This document shows, one piece after another, positions 37,743-46,449 of a DNA stretch of 64,000 nucleotides (the stretch's first letter is position 1; each line of letters begins with the position of its first letter). The DNA lies in NCBI RefSeq assembly GCF_900112085.1, contig NZ_FOJY01000013.1, forward strand, positions 30,985 through 94,984, given 5' to 3'. Position numbers and translations under genes: made by a program. Source of the DNA: Acetitomaculum ruminis DSM 5522 (lineage in GTDB: Bacteria > Bacillota > Clostridia > Lachnospirales > Lachnospiraceae). The notes under the pieces are model-generated. The model had not been told where the DNA came from. It was given only the letters and a program-made list of their open reading frames with translations, and made no database searches.

Positions 37743-38131
37743 ATTTTACTTCTCCTTTTTAAATAACAAGTTAAAAAACGTCTGATTTAGGGAAATGTTT
37801 TAGATAAAAATAGAATTGTAAAGCCTTGCCTTAAGTATTTGGTAACAAAAAAAGTTCATTTCCCGATTCTTAAAAAATGAACTCCTAAAAAATAATATTA
37901 TAAAATACCATACCAAAATACAGCCGGCACCTTCACCAAAAGAACCTTCCACATAAGAAAAGGTTTTTTCGGATTTTTATAAACCAAATCTTTCCACAGG
38001 TATAATAATGCCGGCAGTCAGAGTGAGCTTAAATATTATTTTGTAATAAAAGTTCTTTTTGTTCAGAATCTCTTTCCAATCAGAACGATAAATCTTATCA
38101 ATATCCTACCATTTGGCAGGCTAATTGTCAA
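37743..38131 (-). promoter_or_regulatory. Promoter and structured leader of nflH copy 1
   Basis: Promoter on the minus strand: TTGACA (complement of 38126-38131), 17 bp, TAGGAT (complement of 38103-38108). The ~350-nt leader contains an element closed by a self-complementary GCCGGC pair (37923-37928 and 38010-38015), extended to 9 bp with G-U pairs. It is followed by a terminator with stem AGTTCATTT/AAATGAACT (37853-37883) and a U-run at 37847-37852. A bounded domain then a terminator is the layout of a riboswitch or attenuator. The class was not recognised. Confidence 0.6.
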
Positions 38132-38246
38132 AGAATTAAATTAGTTTTTTAATATTTTTTAATTATTTAAATTTAAAGATTGTTAAATCTATTTATTAAA
38201 CCTATAATTAAGGGCAAGAGTTTTTTATGGAGGTAGTGAGAAGGAT

Positions 38247-38999
38247 ATGATAAAAATTGCCATTTATGGAAAAGGCGGAATAGGTAAATCAACCACAGTA
38301 TCAAACCTTAGCGTTGCCCTTTCAAAAAAGGGACTAAAGGTAATGCAAATAGGTTGTGACCCTAAAGCCGATTCCACAATTAATCTACATGACGGAAAGC
38401 CTATTGATACGGTTTTAGACCTCTACAGACAAAAGGGGAAGGATATGACCCTTGATGATGTGGTTAAAGTAGGCTATAACGGGGTTTTATGTGTGGAAGT
38501 AGGGGGGCCCATACCGGGAACAGGCTGTGCCGGAAGGGGAATAATTAAAGCCCTGGAATTTTTGGATGAAAACAATGCCTATGATATCTATAATCCTGAT
38601 GTTATTTTTTATGATGTATTGGGAGATGTGGTATGTGGAGGATTTTCCATGCCCATAAGAGAAGGCTATGCTGATAAGGTTTATGTAGTCACCTCAGGAG
38701 AAAACATGGCTTTATATGCCGCAAATAACATAGCTTTGGCAGTGGAACATTTTAAAAACAGGGGCTATGCAAAACTTTCCGGTATTATTTTAAATAAAAA
38801 GGATGTTGAAGACGAGCTTGAGGCAGTTGAGGAGTTTTCTAAAAAAGTAAATGCTCCAATAGTTGGTGTAATTAATCATTCAAATGATATTACAAAGGCT
38901 GATAAACTTCACAAGGCTGTTCTTGATGCATTTCCTGAGTGTCAGGCTTCAAAGGAATACCTTGCTTTGGCAGAAGCTGTTATAAATAAGGATTTATAA
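38247..38999 (+). CDS. Nitrogenase-like reductase (NifH/NflH family), copy 2
   Basis: 250 residues, a clear paralog of copy 1: [23 protein letters not shown], Cys94 (GTGCAGRG) and Cys130 ([11 protein letters not shown]). Divergent from copy 1, 504 bp apart, and followed 18 bp later by a separate D-like gene. It should supply electrons to the split DK pair at 39018-41536. Start ATG 38247 with AGAAGG upstream. It is not associated with cofactor-assembly genes of the nif type. Confidence 0.92.
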   Translation: MIKIAIYGKGGIGKSTTVSNLSVALSKKGLKVMQIGCDPKADSTINLHDGKPIDTVLDLYRQKGKDMTLDDVVKVGYNGVLCVEVGGPIPGTGCAGRGIIKALEFLDENNAYDIYNPDVIFYDVLGDVVCGGFSMPIREGYADKVYVVTSGENMALYAANNIALAVEHFKNRGYAKLSGIILNKKDVEDELEAVEEFSKKVNAPIVGVINHSNDITKADKLHKAVLDAFPECQASKEYLALAEAVINKDL

Positions 39000-39017
39000 A
39001 CTATTTTAGGAGGATTT

Positions 39018-40355
39018 ATGTTTAAAAAATTATCGCATGAAAAAAAGGAGGCAGATGAGGCTTTAGCCATTAAGATTTCAAATCTTGATTCCTTTACGCC
39101 TTTTAAGGCAGGGCTTGTTTTTTCTGCTCCTGCAAGAGGTACCTGGACCATAGCCCACACCTCAATGCTCATTCCCCACAGTCATCAAATCTTTCTTTGT
39201 GCCAGTGTCTGTCTTAGGGGGGTTGTATTATCAGCAGAAGAATATGGCGGACTTGATCGATATTCCAGTATAAATCTGGAAGAACATGACATATTAGAGG
39301 GAGATTTAGAAGATTTATTTATAGAAGGGGTAACGGATATTATTAATAATCTTAAAAAGCGTCCACCGGCAGTTTTAACCTACACCAGTTGTGTCCACCA
39401 TTTTCTGGCCTGTGACTTAAATCTTGTGTATAAAACTTTGCGTGAGCGTTTTCCTGATATTGATTTTATTGAATGTTACATGACACCTACCATGAGGCAA
39501 AAATTTACCCCGGAAGCTTTAATGTTTAAATCTTTGTATGAAGGTCTTGTTGACATTGAAAAGGACAAAAAAAGCATAAACATTATCGGAAACAATTTTG
39601 CAATAAAAAAATCCTCAGATTTTGTGCAAATGCTTAATAATGCAGGTTTTGAGGTAAGAGATATCTGTAACACAAAAGAATATGATGAATACAAGGCAAT
39701 GAGTCTTAGCTTTTTAAATATTTATACAAGAAACTGTAGCGAGTTTGCTGCAAAATCTTTAGAAAAAAGAATTCATCAAGACTATATTTTTATGCCCTGT
39801 ACCTTTAATATGGATGCCATTGAAGATGAACTTGCTTCCCTTTCCAAAAAGCTTTCACTTCCTTTAATGGACATTTCTTATCTTAAGGAAACAGCCATAA
39901 AATCCTTAAAACTTACAAAAGAATTTTTAAAAGATATGCCGGTTGTTATTGATTATGCTGCTGTATTAAGACCATTTTCATTAGCAGCACTACTTGTTTC
40001 TTACGGAATAAATGTTATAAGAATTTATTGTGACGAAATAAACCCGGCTGAAGAAGATGATATTGAATATTTAAAAGATAATGCTCCAAATCTTGAAATT
40101 TTTCCAACGGTTGACTATAAATGCAGGGTTGTTGACAAGCATCTTGCAGATGATTATAATGGAGAACTTTTGGCAATAGGACAAAAGGCTGCATATTTTA
40201 CCGGAACAAAACATATGGTTAATATTGTTGAAAATGGCGGAATTCACGGTTTTGACGGCATAAGACAAATGTGTGAAATGATGGTGGATGCTTCTGAAGT
40301 TGAATCAGATGTAAAATCGATTATTTCAGTTAAAGGATGGGGGTGTCACGGATGA
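39018..40355 (+). CDS. Nitrogenase-like component 1, D-type subunit (split set)
   Basis: 445 residues. Corresponds to the N-half of the fused protein but diverged. Likely cluster ligands are CASVC (Cys61, Cys65) and TYTSCVHHFLACD (Cys125, Cys132), so the spacing differs from the fused chain (CC and ICITC). The ending VKGWGCHG leads into the K gene by an ATGA overlap. No FeMo-cofactor ligand pattern was seen. Its likely partner is the K-type gene. Substrate unknown; tetrapyrrole-type (BchNB/CfbD) and sulfur- or alkyl-type (Mar-like) reductases are the known alternatives in this superfamily. Confidence 0.85.
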   Translation: MFKKLSHEKKEADEALAIKISNLDSFTPFKAGLVFSAPARGTWTIAHTSMLIPHSHQIFLCASVCLRGVVLSAEEYGGLDRYSSINLEEHDILEGDLEDLFIEGVTDIINNLKKRPPAVLTYTSCVHHFLACDLNLVYKTLRERFPDIDFIECYMTPTMRQKFTPEALMFKSLYEGLVDIEKDKKSINIIGNNFAIKKSSDFVQMLNNAGFEVRDICNTKEYDEYKAMSLSFLNIYTRNCSEFAAKSLEKRIHQDYIFMPCTFNMDAIEDELASLSKKLSLPLMDISYLKETAIKSLKLTKEFLKDMPVVIDYAAVLRPFSLAALLVSYGINVIRIYCDEINPAEEDDIEYLKDNAPNLEIFPTVDYKCRVVDKHLADDYNGELLAIGQKAAYFTGTKHMVNIVENGGIHGFDGIRQMCEMMVDASEVESDVKSIISVKGWGCHG

Positions 40356-41536
40356 GACAGGTTTACAGAGTTCTTTCAACCTATTCGGCAGATGCCTTTG
40401 GAATAGCTTCTGCCCTTTACGAACTAGGGGGCTTAGTGATTATCCATGATGCATCAGGCTGTAATTCCACTTACAATACCCATGACGAACCCAGATGGTA
40501 TGACATGGACAGCCTTTTTTATGTATCAGGACTAACAGAATCCGATGCCATTTTAGGAAGAGATGATATTTTAGTAGATAATATTTTAGAAGTATGTAAA
40601 AGTGAGCATCCTAATTTTGTGGCAATGTGTGGTTCCCCGGTTCCTATGTTTATGGGAACGGATTTTGTGGGAATTGCCAAAGAAATTACTGCTCTTACAG
40701 ATATACCTGCCTTTGGATATATGACAAATGGAATAAATACTTACATAAAAGGAGCCGGACATGCCTTTAAAAGCATAGCCCAAACCTTCGTTTTAGATAA
40801 TAAAAAAGCGCTCCTTAAAGATGGCATAAAGATTAATATTCTTGGGTTTACACCCCTTGATTTTTACGATATTAATCATGTCAAAAACATAATGGCTGTA
40901 TTTGAAAAAAATGATATAAGTATTATTTCCAATTTCGCCATGGGAAATACCTTAGAGGATATTTCAAAAGCAGCAATGGCTCATGTAAATGTAGTTGTCA
41001 GTGCCACGGGACTTTTAGCCGCAAAATTTATGAAAGAAAAATATGATATTCCTTATGTCTGTGGAATACCTATGGGCATTTCCGGCATTAAAAGAATGAT
41101 TAATAAAATAAAAGAAGCCCTTGATATTCCTTATAGTCAGGATACCACTGAATATAAAAGCTATAAATCCTTTAAGAAAAGTAAAAAGGTTCTTGTTATC
41201 GGGGAAGCAGTTTATGCAGATTCCATAAAATACTGTTTGTCCAGGGAATTTGGATATGAAAATATAAAAATTCTTTCGCCTTTTGAGGAAAACTGCGATT
41301 TACTAAGTAAAGATGACAGTGACGGTATTTATGAAGATGATGCTGAAAAATTAATAAATGAAGCTGAACTGGTAATTGCCGACCCTCTTTATAAAAGAGT
41401 CCTGCATGAAGAAAATCTTTATGATACAGACTTTGTAAGTATTCCCCATATTGCCTACTCAGGAAGATATTATCAGGAAGAAATACCTCTTTTTGCCGGA
41501 GAAGATTTTTCAAACTGGATATGTGATAAAGTTTAA
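40352..41536 (+). CDS. Nitrogenase-like component 1, K-type subunit (split set)
   Basis: About 394 residues from ATG 40352, which overlaps the D stop as ATGA; ATG 40337 is a longer alternative. Motifs match the C-half of the fused protein: HDASGCNST (Cys37), THDEPRWYD, DAILGRD and MCGSPVPMFMGTDF, with Cys93 present where the fused chain has none. The last ~110 residues contain KVLVIGEAVYAD and ISYSG-like IPHIAYSGRYYQ, similar to [10 protein letters not shown] of the fused protein. It is shorter than NifK (~520). Part of a plus-strand H-D-K operon ending at the terminator near 41560. Confidence 0.85.
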   Translation: MRQVYRVLSTYSADAFGIASALYELGGLVIIHDASGCNSTYNTHDEPRWYDMDSLFYVSGLTESDAILGRDDILVDNILEVCKSEHPNFVAMCGSPVPMFMGTDFVGIAKEITALTDIPAFGYMTNGINTYIKGAGHAFKSIAQTFVLDNKKALLKDGIKINILGFTPLDFYDINHVKNIMAVFEKNDISIISNFAMGNTLEDISKAAMAHVNVVVSATGLLAAKFMKEKYDIPYVCGIPMGISGIKRMINKIKEALDIPYSQDTTEYKSYKSFKKSKKVLVIGEAVYADSIKYCLSREFGYENIKILSPFEENCDLLSKDDSDGIYEDDAEKLINEAELVIADPLYKRVLHEENLYDTDFVSIPHIAYSGRYYQEEIPLFAGEDFSNWICDKV

Positions 41537-41548
41537 TCCAATATAAAT

Positions 41549-41580
41549 CCCCCGCCTTTTAAAGCGGGGGTAAATTTTTT
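41549..41580. terminator. Bidirectional terminator between the split nfl set and hydE
   Basis: Stem CCCCCGC / GCGGGGG with CTTTTAAA in the loop region, then TTTTTT on the plus strand (41575-41580), ending at the hydE stop. Confidence 0.85.
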
Positions 41581-42640
41581 AGCATTTTATTAGATTATTT
41601 ACGAAATCAATATGATCTCCTTTAGAAACTGCCACTTTGTAACCGATATTTTCAATTCTTCTTTCCATGCATTTTCTGCACTCCGCCGCCTCATCTCCGG
41701 TACAGATTTTTCCATCATAAAGCATGTATTTATTTCTTACATCCTTTGGAGAAAGATTTGGCATAACTACATTGGCTCCTGAAAGAATTCCCTTTTCTCT
41801 TCCCTTAGGATCAATACTTCCTAAAGCTGTGGTGGCAGGCAGTAAAACCTTTGGAAACATTAACCTTAGTATGGCTAACATGTATAAGGTCAATTCCAGA
41901 CTTCCCCTTTCAAAATCTTTAAAAGGTGTATCCTTATGAGGAATAAATGGGCCTATTCCTATCATATGAGGTTGAAGTTTTTTTAAATAAAATAAGTCAT
42001 CAATAATATAATCAATAGTCTGATACGGTGAACCTACCATAAATCCGGCTCCAATCTGATAACCTATTTCTTTTAAATTTTTTAAACATTCTTTTCTGTT
42101 TTCAAGAGATAACTTATCAGGATGTAATTTTTTGTAATGTTCTTCATTTGCCGTTTCATGCCTTAAAAGATACCTTGAAGCCCCTGCTTTGAAATAGGCT
42201 TCATAACTTTCCTTTGATTTTTCACCAATAGATAAGGTTACGGCAACATCTTCGTGAAGCTTTTTTATTTCTCTTATAATGTCACAAATTTCCTCATCCT
42301 TATAGGTTAAATCTTCTCCCCCCTGTAAAACTATAGTTCTAAAGCCTAATTTATAACCCATATCAGCACAGTATAAAATTTCATCTTTACTAAGACGATA
42401 TCTTTCCGCTTCTTTATTTGAAGCTCTTATTCCGCAATAATAACAGTCATTTCTGCAATAATTTGTAAATTCAATAAGACCTCTTAAATATACATCATGT
42501 CCATAATTTTCAATAGCTCTTTTAGATGCCAGTTTTTTTAAAGCTTCATAGGATTCTTCATTCCTGTCTTCTATGAGCTTTTTAAACTCCTCCCTCTCTA
42601 AAAATCCTGTTTCATATAACTTTCTTATTAGTTCTTCCAT
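41579..42640 (-). CDS. hydE: [FeFe] hydrogenase maturase HydE
   Basis: Radical SAM enzyme that acts on the iron-cysteine-CO-CN intermediate in building the H-cluster diiron site. 353 residues with the CxxxCxxC motif in FTNYCRNDCYYCGIRA, GGEDLTYK, and the later LLRHETAN and GAGFMVGSPYQT stretches characteristic of HydE. It follows the TM1266-like gene by 24 bp. Its substrate-making partner HydG is not in the window, and HydF is 12 kb away. Confidence 0.94.
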   Translation of the reverse strand: MEELIRKLYETGFLEREEFKKLIEDRNEESYEALKKLASKRAIENYGHDVYLRGLIEFTNYCRNDCYYCGIRASNKEAERYRLSKDEILYCADMGYKLGFRTIVLQGGEDLTYKDEEICDIIREIKKLHEDVAVTLSIGEKSKESYEAYFKAGASRYLLRHETANEEHYKKLHPDKLSLENRKECLKNLKEIGYQIGAGFMVGSPYQTIDYIIDDLFYLKKLQPHMIGIGPFIPHKDTPFKDFERGSLELTLYMLAILRLMFPKVLLPATTALGSIDPKGREKGILSGANVVMPNLSPKDVRNKYMLYDGKICTGDEAAECRKCMERRIENIGYKVAVSKGDHIDFVNNLIKC

Positions 42641-42664
42641 TCACATACCCTCTCATTATATTTT

Positions 42665-42910
42665 TTAAAGCTTTGAAATCGTTGCCTTGGCTGTAACACC
42701 CTCAATTTTCCCCAGTTTTCCGGACAAGGCATTTATTTCATCCAGTGGTGCATCCATAGCCACACTAATCATTGAAATAGCTCTTTGTTTATAAGGAATC
42801 CCCATTCTCCCTATAATGTACTCTCTATAATCGTGAAGATGTTTGTTTACTTTTTCAACTGCATTCGCATCTTCCACTATAATAGCCATTACAGCAAGTC
42901 TGTTCTCCAT
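42665..42910 (-). CDS. TM1266-like iron-only hydrogenase system regulator (putative)
   Basis: 81 residues with an ACT/ferredoxin-like fold: MENRLAVMAIIVEDANAVEKVN, HDYREYIIGRMGIPYK, ISMISVAMDAPLDEINALSGKLGKI. This family is repeatedly found with hydEFG genes and was named for T. maritima TM1266; its molecular role is not firmly known. It starts the two-gene unit with hydE. Confidence 0.85.
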   Translation of the reverse strand: MENRLAVMAIIVEDANAVEKVNKHLHDYREYIIGRMGIPYKQRAISMISVAMDAPLDEINALSGKLGKIEGVTAKATISKL

Positions 42911-42956
42911 GTAATCCTCCTTTTTTTCTCAAATATACAGTATCAAAAAATGTCTT

Positions 42957-43661
42957 TCAAGAATTATTTTTTTCTTTTTCATCTAAAAAAGCCCCGGCGA
43001 TTATCAAATCCTCAGCTGTAGTAATTTTAATATTTTTATAATCCCCCATAATTATAACACTTTTTCGTCCCAGAAATCTTTCAAGCACCATTGCATCATC
43101 GGTTATATCTTCATTTTGGGCTCTGTTTTCCTGTAATTTTAAATGAGCAGCTTTTATTTCCTCAAACAAAAATCCCTGAGGTGTCTGTATATTTCTAAGC
43201 CTGCTTCTATCCAAAGTAGCACCGCCAAAATCCTTATCATCTATCCATCTGATGGTATCTTTTAAAGGTGTTCCTGTTACAATAGCTTTATATTTTTTTA
43301 CCTCTTTTAGACAATCATTAATAAGTTTTGGACTTACCATGGGCCTTGCACCATCATGGATAAGGACATATTCACAATTTTCAACTTCTAAAAGCCCGTT
43401 TTTCACAGAATCCATTCTCTCTTTTCCTGAAAGAGCATAGGCTTTTACTTTTTTAAATTCATATTTTAAAACAATGTCATTTTTTATATAATCCATATAA
43501 TCTTTTGATGCAACAATGATTATTTCATCTATATCACTTTCTTCAAAAGCCTTTAAGCTGTAATAAAGAACAGGATATCCCCTTAAAGAAAGATATTGCT
43601 TTGGAATCTGGGAATTCATCCTTTTTCCTTTGCCACCGGCTAATAAAATGCCACAATTCAT
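42957..43661 (-). CDS. ispD: 2-C-methyl-D-erythritol 4-phosphate cytidylyltransferase
   Basis: Third step of the MEP isoprenoid pathway. 234 residues: LLAGGKGKRMNSQIPKQYL, LIHDGARPMVSPKL, TGTPLKDTI, RNIQTPQGF and TDDAMVLER. ATG 43661 has AAGGAG 7 bases upstream, at the junction with repeat copy C (43675). The transcript must therefore run through the complement of that repeat, or begin at its edge. It is separated from tsaD by a terminator, so it probably has its own promoter. Confidence 0.95.
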   Translation of the reverse strand: MNCGILLAGGKGKRMNSQIPKQYLSLRGYPVLYYSLKAFEESDIDEIIIVASKDYMDYIKNDIVLKYEFKKVKAYALSGKERMDSVKNGLLEVENCEYVLIHDGARPMVSPKLINDCLKEVKKYKAIVTGTPLKDTIRWIDDKDFGGATLDRSRLRNIQTPQGFLFEEIKAAHLKLQENRAQNEDITDDAMVLERFLGRKSVIIMGDYKNIKITTAEDLIIAGAFLDEKEKNNS

Positions 43662-43674
43662 ATTTTTTCTCCTT

Positions 43675-43836
43675 GTAAAGCGGACATTCGGAATCCGCTT
43701 CGCTACTTCCTCATGAACGCAGTGGCACTTTGTGCCACCTGTCAGAAGGGGCTTTAACCCCTTCTGACACTAGTAAGCTTATACCCCCGCTTAAAGCTTA
43801 CGCTTTTGAAGCGGGGGATTGCTTACACTACGTTCA
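43675..43836 (+). repeat. Dispersed structured repeat, full copy C
   Basis: Same modules as copy B. It shares the loop variant CATTCGGAAT with copy E and has one change in the outer stem (CACTACGTTC), giving a single C-A mismatch. It lies directly upstream of ispD, between its ribosome binding site and the tsaD terminator. Confidence 0.92.
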
Positions 43837-43916
43837 AAAATACATAATTTCCTTATAAAATAATTTATAAAAGCTTAAGTAAAAAGGCAAGTTCTTCTTT
43901 TTTTAATAAGACAAAA

Positions 43917-43945
43917 AATGCCTGAATAAAAAACATTCAAGCATT
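43917..43945 (-). terminator. Terminator of the tsaE-tsaB-rimI-rnz-tsaD run
   Basis: Stem AATGCCTGAAT / ATTCAAGCATT (one C-A mismatch) with a 7-nt loop, followed on the minus strand by TTTTTTGTC, 19 bp past the tsaD stop. Confidence 0.85.
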
Positions 43946-43963
43946 ATTATTTAAAATAAAAAT

Positions 43964-44980
43964 TTAGAAACTAAGATTTGGAACGGCATTTAAGTCCCAG
44001 CCGTCTCTTTTTCCATTTATAAAATCATAATAGGCAGCAGCACCTATCATGGCTGCATTGTCAGTACAAAGAATAGGTGATGGTATATAAAGTTTAATAT
44101 CGTTTTCTTCGCACATATTTGTAATACTTTGTCTAAGCCCCATATTTGAAGCTACACCACCAGCCATTGATAAAACCTTCATATCATGGTCTTTTAAGGC
44201 CTTAAGGGTTTTTTCCGTAAGAACATCCACAACAGACTTTTGAAAAGATGCGGCAAGGTCAGCATCTACAAAGGTTTTATGTTTCATTTTGCAGGTATTG
44301 ACATAATTAATAACTGCCGTTTTTAAACCGCTAAAACTAAAGTCCATTGGAGAATCCTTTACGCTGGCCTTTGGAAAATCTATAGCATAAGGATTTCCAA
44401 CCTTTGCCAAAGCATCTATCTTAGGACCTCCCGGATAACCTAAATCTATAACTCTGGCCACCTTGTCAAAGGCCTCTCCACAGGCATCATCCCTGGTGGA
44501 AGCCAGTATTTCATATTTTCCGTAATCTAATACTTTAACAATATTAGTATGTCCTCCAGATACCACAAGGGAAATAAAAGGAGGCTCCAATTCCTTATTT
44601 TCAATATATGCGGCACTGATATGACCCTCAATATGGTGAACTCCCACCAAAGGTTTTTTAGCAGCAAAGGCAATAGCTTTTGCAACTGAAACCCCTACTA
44701 ACAAGGCTCCCACAAGCCCCGGTCCATAGGTAACCCCAATGGCATCCAGGTCTTCAAACTCCATATTTGCTTCTTTCATGGCCTCTTTAATAACCTGGTT
44801 TACTCTTTCAATATGTTTTCTGGAAGCTATTTCAGGTACAACGCCACCATAAAGCTTATGTATGTCTATCTGGGACGAAATAATGCTTGAAATAACATCC
44901 CTTCCATTCTTTACAACTGCTGCTGCTGTTTCATCACAGGAGCTTTCAATGGCAAGAATGTAAATATCCTTTTCACTCAT
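43964..44980 (-). CDS. tsaD: tRNA N6-threonylcarbamoyladenosine transferase TsaD
   Basis: Transfers the threonylcarbamoyl group to A37 of ANN-decoding tRNAs. 338 residues, Kae1/ASKHA fold: [14 protein letters not shown], the metal-binding [35 protein letters not shown], and [14 protein letters not shown]. It lies 39 bp after rnz in a run with its partners tsaB and tsaE. Confidence 0.97.
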   Translation of the reverse strand: MSEKDIYILAIESSCDETAAAVVKNGRDVISSIISSQIDIHKLYGGVVPEIASRKHIERVNQVIKEAMKEANMEFEDLDAIGVTYGPGLVGALLVGVSVAKAIAFAAKKPLVGVHHIEGHISAAYIENKELEPPFISLVVSGGHTNIVKVLDYGKYEILASTRDDACGEAFDKVARVIDLGYPGGPKIDALAKVGNPYAIDFPKASVKDSPMDFSFSGLKTAVINYVNTCKMKHKTFVDADLAASFQKSVVDVLTEKTLKALKDHDMKVLSMAGGVASNMGLRQSITNMCEENDIKLYIPSPILCTDNAAMIGAAAYYDFINGKRDGWDLNAVPNLSF

Positions 44981-45019
44981 GAAATTTTCCTCTTTCTAAA
45001 ACTATATAAAAAAACAGTG

Positions 45020-45928
45020 TTAATTTTCAAAGAACATTTCTACATAATATCCATCCCTTGAAGCATGGGTATTTTCAAATATTTTTTTAACAGCTTTTAA
45101 ATAATTTTCCGGATAAACCGTTGATGGTGAATAATGAGTAAGCCAAAGTTGTCTGACATTTGCTTTTTGGGCTATTTCAGCCGCTTCATACATTGTCATA
45201 TGCTTGTACTTCTTAGCATTTCCAAGTTTTTCATATTCCCCATACATTCCCTCACATATAAACAAATCTGCTTCTTTTGCATTATCAATGATTTCTTGAG
45301 TAGGTCTGGTATCTGTGCAATAAGTAATCTTAAGGCCCTTTCTTGGCTTTCCTAAAATCATATCCTGCCTATAGGTAATATCGCCATCAACGATTACTTC
45401 CCCTTTTTGGAGTTTGCTCCAATACATTTTAGGAACCTGATTTTTAGCAGCTTTTTCCGGGTCAAACTTACCAGCTCTGTCAATATTTATGGTGTAGCCA
45501 TAACAGGTAATTTTATGATTTACCTTAAAGGCCTTTATTCTATATCCGTGAATTTTTATCTCTTCTTCATTTTTTGTAAGCTCTATAAACTTTATAGGAA
45601 AAGGCAGATCCGGTGCAATAACTCTTAAGGAATTAACCACATTTTCAAGTCCCTTAGGTCCTATAAAGGTAATAGGTTCTGTCCTTTCGGCATTTCCTAT
45701 GGTTAATAAAAGACCCGGAAGTCCGCTGATATGATCTGCATGAAAATGGGTAAAGCAAATCACATCTATAGGTTTAAAATTCCAGCAGCAAGACTTTATA
45801 GCCATCTGAGTTCCCTCTCCACAGTCTATAACAAGGCTACTGCCATTATATCTAGTCATCAAAGCCGTTAAATAACGATCCGGCAAAGGCATCATGCCAC
45901 CGGTTCCAAGTAAACATACTTCTAACAT
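45020..45928 (-). CDS. rnz: Ribonuclease Z
   Basis: Zinc endonuclease that trims tRNA 3' ends. 302 residues with the metallo-beta-lactamase motif CFTHFHADHISGLPGLL, GEGTQMAIKSC, YCTDTRPT, FICEGMYGE and WLTHYSPS. 41 bp after rimI; co-located with tRNA-modification genes. Confidence 0.95.
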   Translation of the reverse strand: MLEVCLLGTGGMMPLPDRYLTALMTRYNGSSLVIDCGEGTQMAIKSCCWNFKPIDVICFTHFHADHISGLPGLLLTIGNAERTEPITFIGPKGLENVVNSLRVIAPDLPFPIKFIELTKNEEEIKIHGYRIKAFKVNHKITCYGYTINIDRAGKFDPEKAAKNQVPKMYWSKLQKGEVIVDGDITYRQDMILGKPRKGLKITYCTDTRPTQEIIDNAKEADLFICEGMYGEYEKLGNAKKYKHMTMYEAAEIAQKANVRQLWLTHYSPSTVYPENYLKAVKKIFENTHASRDGYYVEMFFEN

Positions 45929-45969
45929 TTATTTCCTCTCTAATAAAAAAAATTTATATTTTTCTTTCT

Positions 45970-46413
45970 TTAATCTATTTCTTTGCGCATAATTATTGCA
46001 TCTTCTCTTGGTTTGTCATAAAAATTCTTTCGAATTCCACAATTTTTAAAACCTGCTTTTTCATAAAGGGCTACAGCCCCCTCATTGGAAATCCTGACTT
46101 CAAGATAGATGCCTGTGACACCAAGCTCCCTGCAATACTCAAAAAGCACCTGTAAAATGCTCATGGCTATATTTTTTCTTCTGTAATCCTTTAAAACAGC
46201 CACATTGGTAATGTCAGCCTCTTCAAATGAAATATAAGCGCCACAATATCCTACCACTTTTCCGTCACATCTTGCAGCGAAAAAAACAGTGTCATTTCTT
46301 TTTAAGGAATCATTTAAAGCATCCATACTCCAGGGCGTTGAAAAACATTCTTTTTCAATCTGTGCTACATAAACGATATCCTCTTTTGTCATCCTATCAA
46401 CATAAAATTCCAT
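45970..46413 (-). CDS. rimI: Ribosomal-protein-alanine N-acetyltransferase RimI-like
   Basis: 147-residue GNAT acetyltransferase: IEKECFSTPWSMDALNDSL, VVGYCGAYI, ITNVAVLKDYRRKNIAMSIL (acetyl-CoA-binding) and LEVRISNEGAVALYEKAGFKNCGIRKNFYDKPREDAIIM. The order tsaE-tsaB-rimI is the usual Firmicute arrangement and supports RimI over other GNATs. Confidence 0.93.
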   Translation of the reverse strand: MEFYVDRMTKEDIVYVAQIEKECFSTPWSMDALNDSLKRNDTVFFAARCDGKVVGYCGAYISFEEADITNVAVLKDYRRKNIAMSILQVLFEYCRELGVTGIYLEVRISNEGAVALYEKAGFKNCGIRKNFYDKPREDAIIMRKEID

Positions 46414-46449
46414 TCATATATCCTTTAAATCCACTAAAGACTTTATAAA

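Noticed and set aside
37100..38246. Cobalamin or Moco riboswitch in the nflH leader
   Set aside because: Scanned for the conserved boxes of B12, Moco, SAM, TPP, FMN, glycine and c-di-GMP classes; none fitted well enough to name.
34463..41536. Canonical nitrogen-fixing nitrogenase
   Set aside because: H, D and K family members are present, but NifB/E/N/V, FeMo-cofactor ligands and NifD/K lengths are not. Called nitrogenase-like instead.
41549..41571. Seventh copy of the dispersed repeat
   Set aside because: CCCCCGC/GCGGGGG resembles one arm, but CTTTTAAA differs from the repeat loop and a U-run follows, so it is an ordinary terminator.
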